Numbered from the stretch's first letter, positions 1-8,274 are shown. The stretch: 22,858 nucleotides of DNA from Flavobacteriales bacterium (GCA_023145275.1 JAGLEB010000134.1:1-22858); one strand, 5' to 3'. The notes: a model not told the origin generated them from the sequence alone. A program made the numbers and translations.

Positions 1-75
1 CCGCTCATAGTCCTATTTATTAGGTTTTCGTGCTTTTTCTAAGAGTAATTGTTTTTCAAGAGTTATGGGATAATT

Positions 76-1149
76 TTATTTAAGAAATCTAATTTGCAAA
101 TTCAATTTAATATAGAACTCTCCATTTTCTTTGTATATTTTTCCAAAGCTATGTCTAGAACTACTAGCAGTGTCAAGTTTAGTATTGTGAAATAAATAGT
201 CTTCAAATTCGTTTCTATTATACAAGTGATATGCCAAAATATCTCCGTCTTCTTTTACAACTAAGTAACCCCCTGTAGCATCATAAACTCCTGTCCAAAC
301 GGTGGCTGGCATCATTCCAACTGCAACTTCTGTTAAGAATTTCTTTAACTTATATTCATAATATTTATGTTCATGAGTTATGTCAAAATTTAATGGGTTA
401 TTATATGCAACTTCATTAGTCAAATCAATTATTTTTGATTTTTTAGAAGAGTAAAATTCTTTAATAATTTCGGCTATTAGCTTAGGTAAAAGGCTGTCAA
501 TTAATACAAGGTTATTTTTAAAAATATCCTTTTCCAAATTATTGAATTGTATCTTACAATTATTGTTTTCAATAGCAATTAGTCGTTCTTTAATTTTACC
601 AGTTCCATTAATAGAATTAATGTTTTCAACTTGTGAATCTGTAATTAAGCCACTGATTTTATATATGAAATTTGTGGTTTTTCCTGCATTCAGTAGAGTA
701 GATGGACTTCCCAATTGAGATTTTATACTAAAACCTAATACGGGGTGCATGTTCGTTTTTAAGTCATGAATTACGATTCTAATATCAGTTTTTACTGATG
801 ATTTTGCTTTTAAAGAACTGCATTTGATTTGTGAAAGAAATTTTTCAATTTCTGGAACTTCAAAAGTCTTACTGTTTTCCTTTATTTCTGATAAAAGAAA
901 TTTGGCTTTATCTTTAAAATCATCAATGCTTATAGATAATAACTCTTTATCGCCCTGAATAATTTTTATTTCATCATTAACCGAATACTCAATACTTCCG
1001 TTTTTCTCATCTCTTAAAATTTTGATTATGGGGTAAAGCAAGTTTGGTATTTTATTAAGATCTTTATCTCCAACATATACTTTCTTGTCTCCAAGTAATT
1101 TTAAAAGAGTATAAATTTCACTCCATTCACCTTTATTACCTTTAAGCAT
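76..1149 (-). CDS. HpaII family type II restriction endonuclease
   Basis: A 357-residue protein, close to the known size of R.HpaII (about 358). It begins MLKGNKGEWSEIY, the N-terminal signature I associate with the HpaII restriction enzyme family, and carries a GFSIKS..GS.STLLNAGKTTNF block at about residues 139-161, also typical of that family. It should cut double-stranded DNA at CCGG. A possible PD-(D/E)xK-like metal site is D122 with S141-x-K143; this is inferred from spacing and not shown. The ATG (1147-1149) lies inside the last codons of the methyltransferase gene, giving an 8-base overlap, so translation is probably coupled and the protective methylase is made first. No convincing terminator is visible in the 75 bases left at the window edge. 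The family call is by recognition; the target sequence is predicted from family membership. Confidence 0.85.
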   Translation of the reverse strand: MLKGNKGEWSEIYTLLKLLGDKKVYVGDKDLNKIPNLLYPIIKILRDEKNGSIEYSVNDEIKIIQGDKELLSISIDDFKDKAKFLLSEIKENSKTFEVPEIEKFLSQIKCSSLKAKSSVKTDIRIVIHDLKTNMHPVLGFSIKSQLGSPSTLLNAGKTTNFIYKISGLITDSQVENINSINGTGKIKERLIAIENNNCKIQFNNLEKDIFKNNLVLIDSLLPKLIAEIIKEFYSSKKSKIIDLTNEVAYNNPLNFDITHEHKYYEYKLKKFLTEVAVGMMPATVWTGVYDATGGYLVVKEDGDILAYHLYNRNEFEDYLFHNTKLDTASSSRHSFGKIYKENGEFYIKLNLQIRFLK

Positions 1150-2350
1150 TTTTTTTCTCTTTTAATTTATTAACCAAAATTTGTGCTGTTGCTTGGATTG
1201 CAGGAATTGCAACAGAATTACCAAATTGTTTATATGCTTGGGCATCTGAAACTTTAATTTTAAAACTATCAGGAAAACCTTGTAATCGTGCCCATTCTCT
1301 AGGGGTCATTCTTCTCCAACCATCACGATTAACAACACCTTTTATTTTAGTTACTGGGGTGAAATCAGTTAATCTACAATCTATAACTATATTTCTCTCA
1401 CGACCCATACCTCCGACAACAATAGCATTAGCACATTGATTATCATCAATAATTTCATAACCAAATCCATTTCCTTTATTTTTATGTCTTTCTTTGTGAT
1501 TACGTAATGTATCTTGATATTGAGTAGATAAATAGTACTTTACTGAAACTTCTTCTTCTTCTTTTACATTTGCAAATTCAACCTTCTTTTTTGTTGGTTT
1601 TGGGTACTCAAATTCATTAATGTCAAGGTCTTTTCTAAAACCTACAATAAATATTCGTTCTCTATTTTGCGGGACTCCGAAATCCTTAGCATTCATTACT
1701 TTTGGTTCTGGAACGTAATAATCCAATTCTTCTTGCAAAACTTTAAGAATGGTTTTTAATGTTTTTCCCTTATCGTGATTAGTTAGACCCTTTACATTTT
1801 CTAAGAAAAATGCTTTAGGTCTTTTTGCTTTAATTATTCGCTTTATATCAAAAAATAATGTTCCTCTTGTTTCATCCTCAAACCCTTTTCTTTTTCCTGC
1901 TATAGAAAATGATTGGCAAGGAAAACCTGCACACAAAACATCATGCTCCGGAATATTATTTTCGTCTATTTTAGTGATGTCACCAAATGGAATTTCCCCA
2001 AAATTAATATCATATGTTTGTTTAGCATACTTGTCTATTTCGGATGAGAAAACACAATTACCACCTAAATTTTGCATTACAATTCTAAAACCACCAATCC
2101 CTGCAAATAAATCAATAAATTTAAATTTTGGATTTTTCACTGGAGGAAAGGGAATATCAAAGTCAAATTTCAAATATTTTTGAATAGGTTCTTTAACTAT
2201 ATTTTCAAAATATTCTTGTGCATATGGTTTATAATACTCAGAAACATCATTTTTGCTATTATGTAAATAATGAGTCAAATAGGCAAGGTTATTACCCTCT
2301 TCTTTCAAAACATTACAGTTGATTTTTTCTTTTATTTCGCTGTATTTCAT
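1142..2350 (-). CDS. DNA (cytosine-5-)-methyltransferase, HpaII-type
   Basis: 402 residues with all main C5-methyltransferase motifs in order: motif I DLFAGIGGFR (80-89, AdoMet binding), motif IV GFPCQSFS (142-149, catalytic Cys145), motif VI ENV (184-186), motif VIII QNRERIF (228-234), motif IX around RMTPREWARLQGFP (347-360) and motif X QFGNSV (375-380). The target-recognition region (about 270-340) contains GNGFGYEI and VVGGMGRERN, which I recognise from M.HpaII, so it should methylate CCGG and protect the host from the downstream endonuclease. M.HpaII is about 358 residues; this protein is longer because some 75 residues precede motif I. In several C5 methylases such an extension regulates transcription, but no clear helix-turn-helix can be asserted here. 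It is the first gene of the restriction-modification unit. Confidence 0.93.
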   Translation of the reverse strand: MKYSEIKEKINCNVLKEEGNNLAYLTHYLHNSKNDVSEYYKPYAQEYFENIVKEPIQKYLKFDFDIPFPPVKNPKFKFIDLFAGIGGFRIVMQNLGGNCVFSSEIDKYAKQTYDINFGEIPFGDITKIDENNIPEHDVLCAGFPCQSFSIAGKRKGFEDETRGTLFFDIKRIIKAKRPKAFFLENVKGLTNHDKGKTLKTILKVLQEELDYYVPEPKVMNAKDFGVPQNRERIFIVGFRKDLDINEFEYPKPTKKKVEFANVKEEEEVSVKYYLSTQYQDTLRNHKERHKNKGNGFGYEIIDDNQCANAIVVGGMGRERNIVIDCRLTDFTPVTKIKGVVNRDGWRRMTPREWARLQGFPDSFKIKVSDAQAYKQFGNSVAIPAIQATAQILVNKLKEKKNA

Positions 2351-2370
2351 TTCGTTTTATCCTTACTTCG

Positions 2371-2394
2371 TCTTTGACATTTAACATACAAAGA
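2371..2394. promoter_or_regulatory. Possible operator or promoter dyad upstream of the methyltransferase
   Basis: A 6-base inverted repeat, TCTTTG (2371-2376) and CAAAGA (2389-2394), is separated by 12 bases and lies 20-44 bases upstream of the methyltransferase start. On the minus strand the right arm gives CATCTTTG, one mismatch from the Bacteroidota -7 consensus TAnnTTTG. No good -33 TTG was found. It is the best candidate for the restriction-modification promoter, but the dyad is short and could be chance. Confidence 0.3.
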
Positions 2395-2548
2395 TGTGTG
2401 TTTTTTTCTATTCCTTTTCTCAGAAACTAAATACTTTCCATGCACTTTTCAACAAAAGATTATTTACCTTTTTGTCACGTTGTGTGTTGCGTTCAAATTA
2501 TGGAATTAAGATAACATTGATAGCATGAAACCTACCAATGATGTATCG

Positions 2549-3022
2549 TTAATATTTTGTTTTGTCTGAACTATCAATCCATTTGTCGAAAATAATAATA
2601 GCTTCATCTCTAAGTATTTGTTTCGTTTCTATAAGCCTTTTTTCAGGGGCTAGTGCAATTTCGCGATATATCAAACTGTCATCAAATCCTGCATCTGAGG
2701 CATCGTTTCTCGAAGCTGCAAAAATTAATTTACTGGGTCTGGCCCAATATATTGCACCTAAGCACATCGGACATGGTTCGCATGATGAATAAATTACACA
2801 ATCGTCAAGTTGAAATGAATTTAAATTTTTGCAAGCATTTCTTATAGCTACAATCTCGGCATGGGCAGTAGGATCGTTAGTAGACGTAACTTTATTATTT
2901 CCTCTTGCGATAATTTCACCATTTTTTACAACAATAGCACCAAATGGACCTCCCTCTTTATTCGTAATTCCTTTATCAGCTTCCTTTATTGCTTCACGTA
3001 TATAATATTCATCATTCATCAT
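2549..3022 (-). CDS. guaD: Guanine deaminase (cytidine-deaminase fold)
   Basis: 157 residues, against 156 for the Bacillus subtilis enzyme. It converts guanine to xanthine and ammonia, a cytosolic purine salvage and nitrogen-release step. Zinc-site motifs are visible: H54-A-E56 (Glu56 the proton shuttle) and P83-C84-x-x-C87. The segment DPTAHAE, SCEPCPMCLGAIYWARP and AGFDDS.IYREI matches GuaD rather than the tRNA-adenosine deaminase TadA or cytosine deaminase. Like the B. subtilis protein it ends in a C-terminal tyrosine (Y157), which in that family takes part in a domain-swapped active site. The gene starts 21 bases after the dnaE stop on the same strand, so it is probably co-transcribed with dnaE. 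MM at the start leaves two possible initiation codons, 3022 or 3019. Confidence 0.88.
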   Translation of the reverse strand: MMNDEYYIREAIKEADKGITNKEGGPFGAIVVKNGEIIARGNNKVTSTNDPTAHAEIVAIRNACKNLNSFQLDDCVIYSSCEPCPMCLGAIYWARPSKLIFAASRNDASDAGFDDSLIYREIALAPEKRLIETKQILRDEAIIIFDKWIDSSDKTKY

Positions 3023-3043
3023 AGCACTTTATTATTTTGGAAG

Positions 3044-6000
3044 TTAATTTAATTTATAAAAAACATTATCTAATTGGTCTAAGTAGTTTATGAAAGCCTG
3101 GTTAATACCAACTTTCTTTCTTGAACTCCTTAAGTCTATTTCTATCTTTTCTTCAGGATCAATAATTCTCAGAGAAAACTGATGTTCACCAGGATGATTC
3201 TCAATTAGGTTCTCTAATTCCATAATCATTTCCTCAGTTAGGTTGCTCAATGCAATGGACAATGTTATTTTTTTAACCATCTGATTCATCACTTCAGAAA
3301 GCAACTGCATAGAAATCCACTTAGTGTTTAAGTTATTCATATTGCCAAATCGAGGTACAACCATTGCCCTAACATACAAGAATGCACCATCCATTAGCAT
3401 ATGCTTAAATTTCATGTATTCTTCTCCAAACATCATGAAATTGTTATTGTCTTTAAAGTCCGAAACGGTGAATTTTCCAAAACCATTACCATTCTTAGCC
3501 GTTAGGTGCTGAACATCGGATAATATTCCTGCAAATTTTATTTCCTTATTTGCCATTTTACTCATGTCTTTAAAGTCGATCATCCCCGCATTTGTAAAAT
3601 GCTTTATTTCTACTTTATAGTCATCTAGAGGGTGTCCCGAAATGTATAGCCCAACAACATCTCTTTCTCTAGCTAATTCTTCCAGATTTCCCCAAGGCTC
3701 ACAAGGAGGTATTACTGGCTCAGGAATCTGAACCTCTGATTCTTCTCCGAAAAGAGATACTTGAGCAGAGTCTTGACTTAGTTGATAGGCGTGGCCAAAC
3801 TTCATTGCCTTAGCGATAAACTGCTCACCTTTTAAATCAACTTGAAGATATTGAGCGCGATGAATACCTTTGAAAGAGTCGAAACCACCACCAAGGGCTA
3901 GGTTCTCAAAAGCTTTTTTATTTGCTGCCTGAAGGTTGATTCTTTTGGCAAGATCAAAAATACTAGTGTATGCTCCCTTTTTCTCTCTTTCTGAAACTAT
4001 TGCAGCCACAGCACCTTCTCCTACACCTTTAATTGCTCCCATACCAAAGCGAATAGCACCGTTGTCATTTACAGTAAACTTATACTCAGATTCGTTTACG
4101 TCAGGACCCAATACTTCAATTCCCATTCTCTTACATTCTTCCATAAAGAAAGTAACAGTTTTAATGTCGTTCATGTTATTACTCAATACCGATGCCATAT
4201 ATTCGGCAGGGTAGTGGGCTTTAAGGTATGCAGTCTGAAATGCGATATAGGCATAGCAAGTAGAGTGAGACTTATTGAACGCATAAGATGCAAATGCCTC
4301 CCAGTCTGTCCATATTTTTTCTGCTTTCTTTCTGTCGTGACCATTAGCTTCGCAGCCATCAAGAAACTTTGGCTTTAGTTTTTCAAGCAGGGCAAATATT
4401 TTTTTACCCATAGCCTTACGGAGCATATCTGCTTCACCTTTTGTAAATCCTCCAAGCAACTGAGACAAACGCATTACTTGCTCTTGATAAACAGTAATAC
4501 CATAAGTTTCCTCTAAATATAGCTTTGATGCTTCAATATCGTAAGTTATCTCTTCCTCGCCGTGTTTTCGTCTAATAAACGAAGGAATGTATTCAAGAGG
4601 CCCTGGTCTATACAGTGCATTCATCGCAATAACATCGGCAAAAGCTGTTGGCTTTAGCTCTCGCAAGTATTTTTGCATGCCAGGAGATTCATATTGAAAT
4701 ACTCCAATAGTATCACCACGCTGGAAAAGTTCGTAAGTTTTCTCATCTTCTAAAGAAAATTCATCTGGATCGAGCTCAACGCCATGACGTTTTTTTACTA
4801 TCGATACAGCATCCTTTATAAGAGTTAATGTTTTTAAGCCAAGGAAATCCATTTTTAGCAATCCGGCATTTTCTACAACGGAGTTGTCGAACTGCGTAAC
4901 TAAAAGATCTGAGTCTTTGGCTGTCGACATAGGAGCAACCTCCCTAATGTCAGAGGGTGTAATGATAACGCCGCAGGCATGAATTCCAGTGTTTCTTACC
5001 GAACCCTCGAGTATTCGCGCTTGTTTTATTACTTCAGCGGTGAGGTCATGTCCTGTTGAAAGAATTTTTAGTTGATTTGCTCTTTCAATATCTTCAGCAT
5101 TATTTTTAAGCTTATCAGCAAGTCCCTTTTCATCTAGGCCAAAAAGCTTCTTTAATTTTATATCTGGAATCAATTTTGCAATTCCATCTGTTTCGTTTAA
5201 TGGAAGGTCTAGGGCTCTACCAGTATCTCTGATAGATGACTTGGCTGCCATTGTTCCATAAGTGATTATCTGCGCTACTTGGTTTTTCCCGTATTTTTCA
5301 ACAACAAATTCTATAATTCTTTGTCGGCCTTCATTATCAAAATCAATATCGATATCGGGAAGAGAAACCCTGTCTGGATTTAAAAATCTCTCGAAAAGTA
5401 GGTCATATTCAATAGGGTCTATATTGGTGATCCAAGTACAGTATGCTACAGCAGATCCTGCTGCCGAACCACGACCTGGTCCCACAGAAATACCCATTTT
5501 TCTGGCCTCTGTAGTGAAATCCTGAACAATGAGAAAGTACCCAGGGTAGCCTGTCATTCTAATTGTGTCTAGCTCGAAATCTAATCGCTCAACAATTTCG
5601 TTATTTAGATCTTCTCCCCAACGTTTTCTTGCCCCTTCGTAAGTAATATGGCGTAAATACGCATTTTCTCCTCTTTTTCCACCGTCAATTTTGTCTTCAG
5701 GATCTCTAAACTCATCAGGTATATCAAATTCGGGAAGAAGTACAGGCTGCGCTAGTACATAAGGCTCTATTTTATCAGTTAAGTGTTTTATATTTACTAT
5801 TGATTGAGGTATATCTTTAAACAACTCCTTCATCTCATCCTGAGATTTAAAGTAAAACTCATCGTTTGGGAACCCAAATCTATATCCTCTACCTCTACCT
5901 ATTTCAGTTGATTTTTTTTCGCCGTCTCTAATACATAAAAGTATGTCGTGAGCTTCAGAATCTTTCTGATTAGGGTAGTATGTGTTATTTTGTGCTATAT

Positions 6001-7591
6001 ATCTAACATTGTGTTTTTTTGCAAATCGAAGCATTACCTCGTTTACATATATTTCTTCCTCAAGCCCGTGTCTAATTATCTCTACATAAAAATCATCTCC
6101 AAAAATATCGTGCCACCATTTGAAAGCTTCTTCAGCCTTATCTTCTCCTATATTTAATATAAGGCTTGGGATTTCTCCTGTGATGCTACCAGATAAAGCA
6201 ATAAGTCCTTCTTTGTGCTCCTCGATTAATTCTTTCCCAATACGAGGTGCCCCAGCATAAAGGCCATCAATATGTCCGAATGAACTTAATTTAGAAATAT
6301 TGTGGTACCCAGTTTTATTTTTTGCTAATAATACTTGTGTAAATTTTCTGTCGGGGTTGTCTTTAGTGAATTTTAGTCTTTTCCATTCTTCTGCAATGAA
6401 AAATTCGCTACCAACCATCCCTCTAATCAAGGGTTCTTTCTTTTCGCCTTCCAGCTCTCCTTTTTCTAGCTGCTTATTGTGGTCGTCAACTTCCTTGTTG
6501 TAATCATTTATTCTTTTTACAAAATGGTATGCCCCGTACATGTTACCGTGATCTGTTATTCCAACAGCAGGCATCCCCATTTCTATAGCCTTATCAATGA
6601 GCGTGTTAATTTCAGTTGTGGCTGATAAAATTGAAAATGATGTGTGGTTGTGCAGGTGCGAATAGTTATGCTTAGTTAAATCTATATTTAAATCGACATC
6701 ATTACTAGTATCAGCGCTATCTTTTATTTCTAAATCATCTTCGCCAACGACAGGTGTATATGGTTCAATATTTAAGCCAATTAGCTCGATAGGGTTTTGG
6801 TTGCTCGCCCTAAATTGTGTGATATTATCAGAATCTATATTCCAATATTCAACAAATTTATCATTACTTCTTATTAGCTCTAGAAAACACCTTGTTGTTG
6901 CTTCAACATCGGCAGATGCGTTGTGAGCTTCTGCAAAACCTTCGTGAAATAAGGATTTATATAATTTTGTAAGCGATGGTCTTAATAGCCTTGAGCCAGT
7001 ATAGCTTTTTGTTTCTGTGTCATATTCTATCAGATCCCAATTTCCAACAGTGTCTAATGAGAATATTGGGTTTGAGGTGTGATTGAGTTTGTATGAGCTC
7101 TGGAGTGCTAATATTTCTTTTTGTTTTTCATCAGCTAAAATCTTATCTGTTAGCCTCTTTTTATCTTCGTTTAATTCACGAATTTCTTTAATTTTTTCAA
7201 GCTCTTCAAGTGCCTCTTTGAATATCTTACTCGGTTCTATTTCTGCTCTATGAAATTCAGCACCAACTATATTAATGTCGAAATTAACATTGTGTCCCAC
7301 TAGAAAACTAGATTTCTCAATGTCTTTATTAAATTCATTTAAAACATACTCCAAGGGCATTCCTTGTTTATTAGCCCTATCTGTTGTTATTCCATGAACT
7401 TGTGCGGCGTTGAAGGGGATAGAATATCCTTCAGGTCTTATAATAAAATTCTTTACATCAACAAGCTTTCCATTCACGTCATGAATTTGCCATGCCAATT
7501 GTACGCATCTATTCCAGTTTTCTGAATCTGTAGTTGCTGCATTGTAGTTTTTTGGTAAACCTGTTGTTTCAGTGTCAAATATTATATACAT
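3044..7591 (-). CDS. dnaE: DNA polymerase III alpha subunit with N-terminal proofreading exonuclease
   Basis: 1515-residue replicative polymerase. The N-terminal DEDDh exonuclease (about 1-245) shows FDTETTG (D6, E8), HNVNFD (D105) and EAHNASADVEAT (H223, D228), so 3'-5' proofreading is in cis. A charged, probably helical insertion fills about 122-170. The PHP domain follows (about 309-600: SHLHNHTSFS, GITDHGNMYG). The polymerase core has GPGRGSAAGS (704-713), PDIDIDFD (745-752, catalytic D746 and D748), HACGVIIT (871-878), KMDFLGLKTL (913-922, third aspartate D915) and YRPGPLEYIPSFIRRKHG (994-1011). Helix-hairpin-helix IKGVGEGAV lies near 1187, a sliding-clamp motif QVSLF at 1277-1281, and an OB fold at about 1350-1430. 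E. coli DnaE is 1160 residues and lacks the exonuclease; fusion is known in Bacteroidota. The ATG is immediately followed by the exonuclease core, so the start is firm. Confidence 0.97.
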   Translation of the reverse strand: MYIIFDTETTGLPKNYNAATTDSENWNRCVQLAWQIHDVNGKLVDVKNFIIRPEGYSIPFNAAQVHGITTDRANKQGMPLEYVLNEFNKDIEKSSFLVGHNVNFDINIVGAEFHRAEIEPSKIFKEALEELEKIKEIRELNEDKKRLTDKILADEKQKEILALQSSYKLNHTSNPIFSLDTVGNWDLIEYDTETKSYTGSRLLRPSLTKLYKSLFHEGFAEAHNASADVEATTRCFLELIRSNDKFVEYWNIDSDNITQFRASNQNPIELIGLNIEPYTPVVGEDDLEIKDSADTSNDVDLNIDLTKHNYSHLHNHTSFSILSATTEINTLIDKAIEMGMPAVGITDHGNMYGAYHFVKRINDYNKEVDDHNKQLEKGELEGEKKEPLIRGMVGSEFFIAEEWKRLKFTKDNPDRKFTQVLLAKNKTGYHNISKLSSFGHIDGLYAGAPRIGKELIEEHKEGLIALSGSITGEIPSLILNIGEDKAEEAFKWWHDIFGDDFYVEIIRHGLEEEIYVNEVMLRFAKKHNVRYIAQNNTYYPNQKDSEAHDILLCIRDGEKKSTEIGRGRGYRFGFPNDEFYFKSQDEMKELFKDIPQSIVNIKHLTDKIEPYVLAQPVLLPEFDIPDEFRDPEDKIDGGKRGENAYLRHITYEGARKRWGEDLNNEIVERLDFELDTIRMTGYPGYFLIVQDFTTEARKMGISVGPGRGSAAGSAVAYCTWITNIDPIEYDLLFERFLNPDRVSLPDIDIDFDNEGRQRIIEFVVEKYGKNQVAQIITYGTMAAKSSIRDTGRALDLPLNETDGIAKLIPDIKLKKLFGLDEKGLADKLKNNAEDIERANQLKILSTGHDLTAEVIKQARILEGSVRNTGIHACGVIITPSDIREVAPMSTAKDSDLLVTQFDNSVVENAGLLKMDFLGLKTLTLIKDAVSIVKKRHGVELDPDEFSLEDEKTYELFQRGDTIGVFQYESPGMQKYLRELKPTAFADVIAMNALYRPGPLEYIPSFIRRKHGEEEITYDIEASKLYLEETYGITVYQEQVMRLSQLLGGFTKGEADMLRKAMGKKIFALLEKLKPKFLDGCEANGHDRKKAEKIWTDWEAFASYAFNKSHSTCYAYIAFQTAYLKAHYPAEYMASVLSNNMNDIKTVTFFMEECKRMGIEVLGPDVNESEYKFTVNDNGAIRFGMGAIKGVGEGAVAAIVSEREKKGAYTSIFDLAKRINLQAANKKAFENLALGGGFDSFKGIHRAQYLQVDLKGEQFIAKAMKFGHAYQLSQDSAQVSLFGEESEVQIPEPVIPPCEPWGNLEELARERDVVGLYISGHPLDDYKVEIKHFTNAGMIDFKDMSKMANKEIKFAGILSDVQHLTAKNGNGFGKFTVSDFKDNNNFMMFGEEYMKFKHMLMDGAFLYVRAMVVPRFGNMNNLNTKWISMQLLSEVMNQMVKKITLSIALSNLTEEMIMELENLIENHPGEHQFSLRIIDPEEKIEIDLRSSRKKVGINQAFINYLDQLDNVFYKLN

Positions 7592-7694
7592 CCCGAGTAA
7601 AATGTTTTCTCCTTAATAAGTCGTAAATTTAATTTTAATAGAACCAAGTGTAGCCATTTTTTTGATTTATTATTAACAAATTGATGTAATTTAT

Positions 7695-7742
7695 ATCCTA
7701 CATTTATGATATGATCCTACAAAATTGTGATGCATTTGTAGG
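7695..7742. promoter_or_regulatory. Candidate operator: ATCCTACA direct repeat plus CCTACAAA/TTTGTAGG dyad
   Basis: ATCCTACA occurs at 7695-7702 and again at 7714-7721, a 19-base period. The second copy is the left arm of a perfect 8-base inverted repeat, CCTACAAA (7716-7723) and TTTGTAGG (7735-7742), with an 11-base spacer. Three half-sites spaced by about two helical turns, 100-150 bases before dnaE, resemble a binding site for a dimeric regulator. There is no T-tract, so it is not a terminator. The regulator is unknown. Confidence 0.4.
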
Positions 7743-7776
7743 TAAAGTTTGTTGTTATATTTTCTGAAGTGGATTA

Positions 7777-7808
7777 TTGAAAATAGAGACTTTTTTGTCT
7801 TAAATTTG
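7777..7808 (+). promoter_or_regulatory. Possible promoter (TTG-N21-TAAATTTG)
   Basis: TTG at 7777-7779 and TAAATTTG at 7801-7808 match the Bacteroidota consensus TTG-N(17-23)-TAnnTTTG. It would start a transcript about 225 bases before the 61-aa ORF. Such matches are frequent by chance in AT-rich DNA, and nothing just downstream is recognisable, so this is weak. Confidence 0.25.
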
Positions 7809-7949
7809 GAATAGCCTGAAAGGCAGTTATATATGTTTGATTAGGTAAGAAAAGTACTTCATTAAAGGTAGGTAGATAAGTTGTTTTTTTCGGAATATAT
7901 ATGTGTTCTTACAAGCACTCATAAAAATATGTTAATAAACTGCCGTAAT

Positions 7950-7979
7950 TTGTTGAAAACTAAATAATTTGTATATTTG
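7950..7979 (+). promoter_or_regulatory. Promoter for the small ORF at 8042 (TTG-N19-TATATTTG)
   Basis: TTG at 7950-7952, a 19-base spacer and TATATTTG at 7972-7979 form a full match to the Bacteroidota housekeeping promoter. Transcription would begin near 7986, leaving a leader of about 55 bases before the ATG at 8042. Confidence 0.5.
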
Positions 7980-8041
7980 AAACATGTTCCCAAAATGAAA
8001 AATCGGAATTAAAAGTTTTACTAAACCTTAAATGCTACAAC

Positions 8042-8227
8042 ATGGTGAGAATTAGTTACAAGATGGATGGAAACTTGTTTACTGAAGTAATCAGTGCCCG
8101 TCGACAAAAAGTTTCAACAGAGATGCTTGATTCAATTGATAATGTTTATGTTTTCAAAAGAGAACGGACCATCACGGGGCAACTTGCGAAGAGATTTATC
8201 AAAAAACTTCAACGAAAAGTTTCTTAA
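8042..8227 (+). CDS. Small basic hypothetical protein (61 aa)
   Basis: I do not recognise this protein. It is 61 residues, without signal peptide or membrane segment, and its C-terminal third is strongly basic (KRERTITGQLAKRFIKKLQRKVS), which would suit nucleic-acid or ribosome contact; that is inference only. The case for a real gene is its context: a good promoter match at 7950-7979, and a strong intrinsic terminator whose stem begins 9 bases after the stop codon. The alternative reading frame from 8094 runs into and through the terminator stem and is less plausible. The transcript could instead be a small RNA with an accidental ORF. Confidence 0.5.
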   Translation: MVRISYKMDGNLFTEVISARRQKVSTEMLDSIDNVYVFKRERTITGQLAKRFIKKLQRKVS

Positions 8228-8235
8228 ACATAAAG

Positions 8236-8267
8236 AAAACCTCTTAATTATTAAAGAGGTTTTTTTT
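8236..8267 (+). terminator. Intrinsic terminator after the 61-aa ORF
   Basis: Arms AAAACCTCTT (8236-8245) and AAGAGGTTTT (8254-8263) pair over 10 bases around an 8-base loop and run into an eight-T tract (8260-8267). Confidence 0.85.
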
Positions 8268-8274
8268 ATGTTTG
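8267..8274 (+). promoter_or_regulatory. Likely -7 element for the first DUF3078 gene
   Basis: TATGTTTG fits TAnnTTTG. The -33 position holds TTA (8244-8246, 20-base spacer), inside the upstream terminator stem. A start near 8281 would give a leader of about 22 bases before the ATG at 8303. The terminator tail and this promoter overlap. Confidence 0.4.

Larger units (their letters stand above)
7592..8041. other. Divergent intergenic region upstream of dnaE
   Basis: 450 bases without a convincing gene, between the divergent dnaE (minus) and a small plus-strand ORF. It holds a CCTACA direct/inverted repeat cluster (7695-7742) and two plus-strand promoter candidates (7777-7808 and 7950-7979). 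A dnaE promoter is not clear; CAAGTGTA at 7645-7652 reads TACACTTG on the minus strand, one mismatch from TAnnTTTG, but a CAA for the -33 box is 24 bases away. A short GCCT/AGGC hairpin sits just after 7811. Confidence 0.6.

Noticed and set aside
1..75. CCTA/TAGG hairpin downstream of the restriction endonuclease gene
   Set aside because: Too short a stem and no U-tract on the minus strand; the gene's 3' end probably continues past the window.
3324..6503. Several plus-strand ORFs of 60-90 codons inside the dnaE region, and others opposite guaD, aspA and the FadL gene
   Set aside because: They lie antisense to well-supported genes with complete domain motifs, and their translations show no family features.
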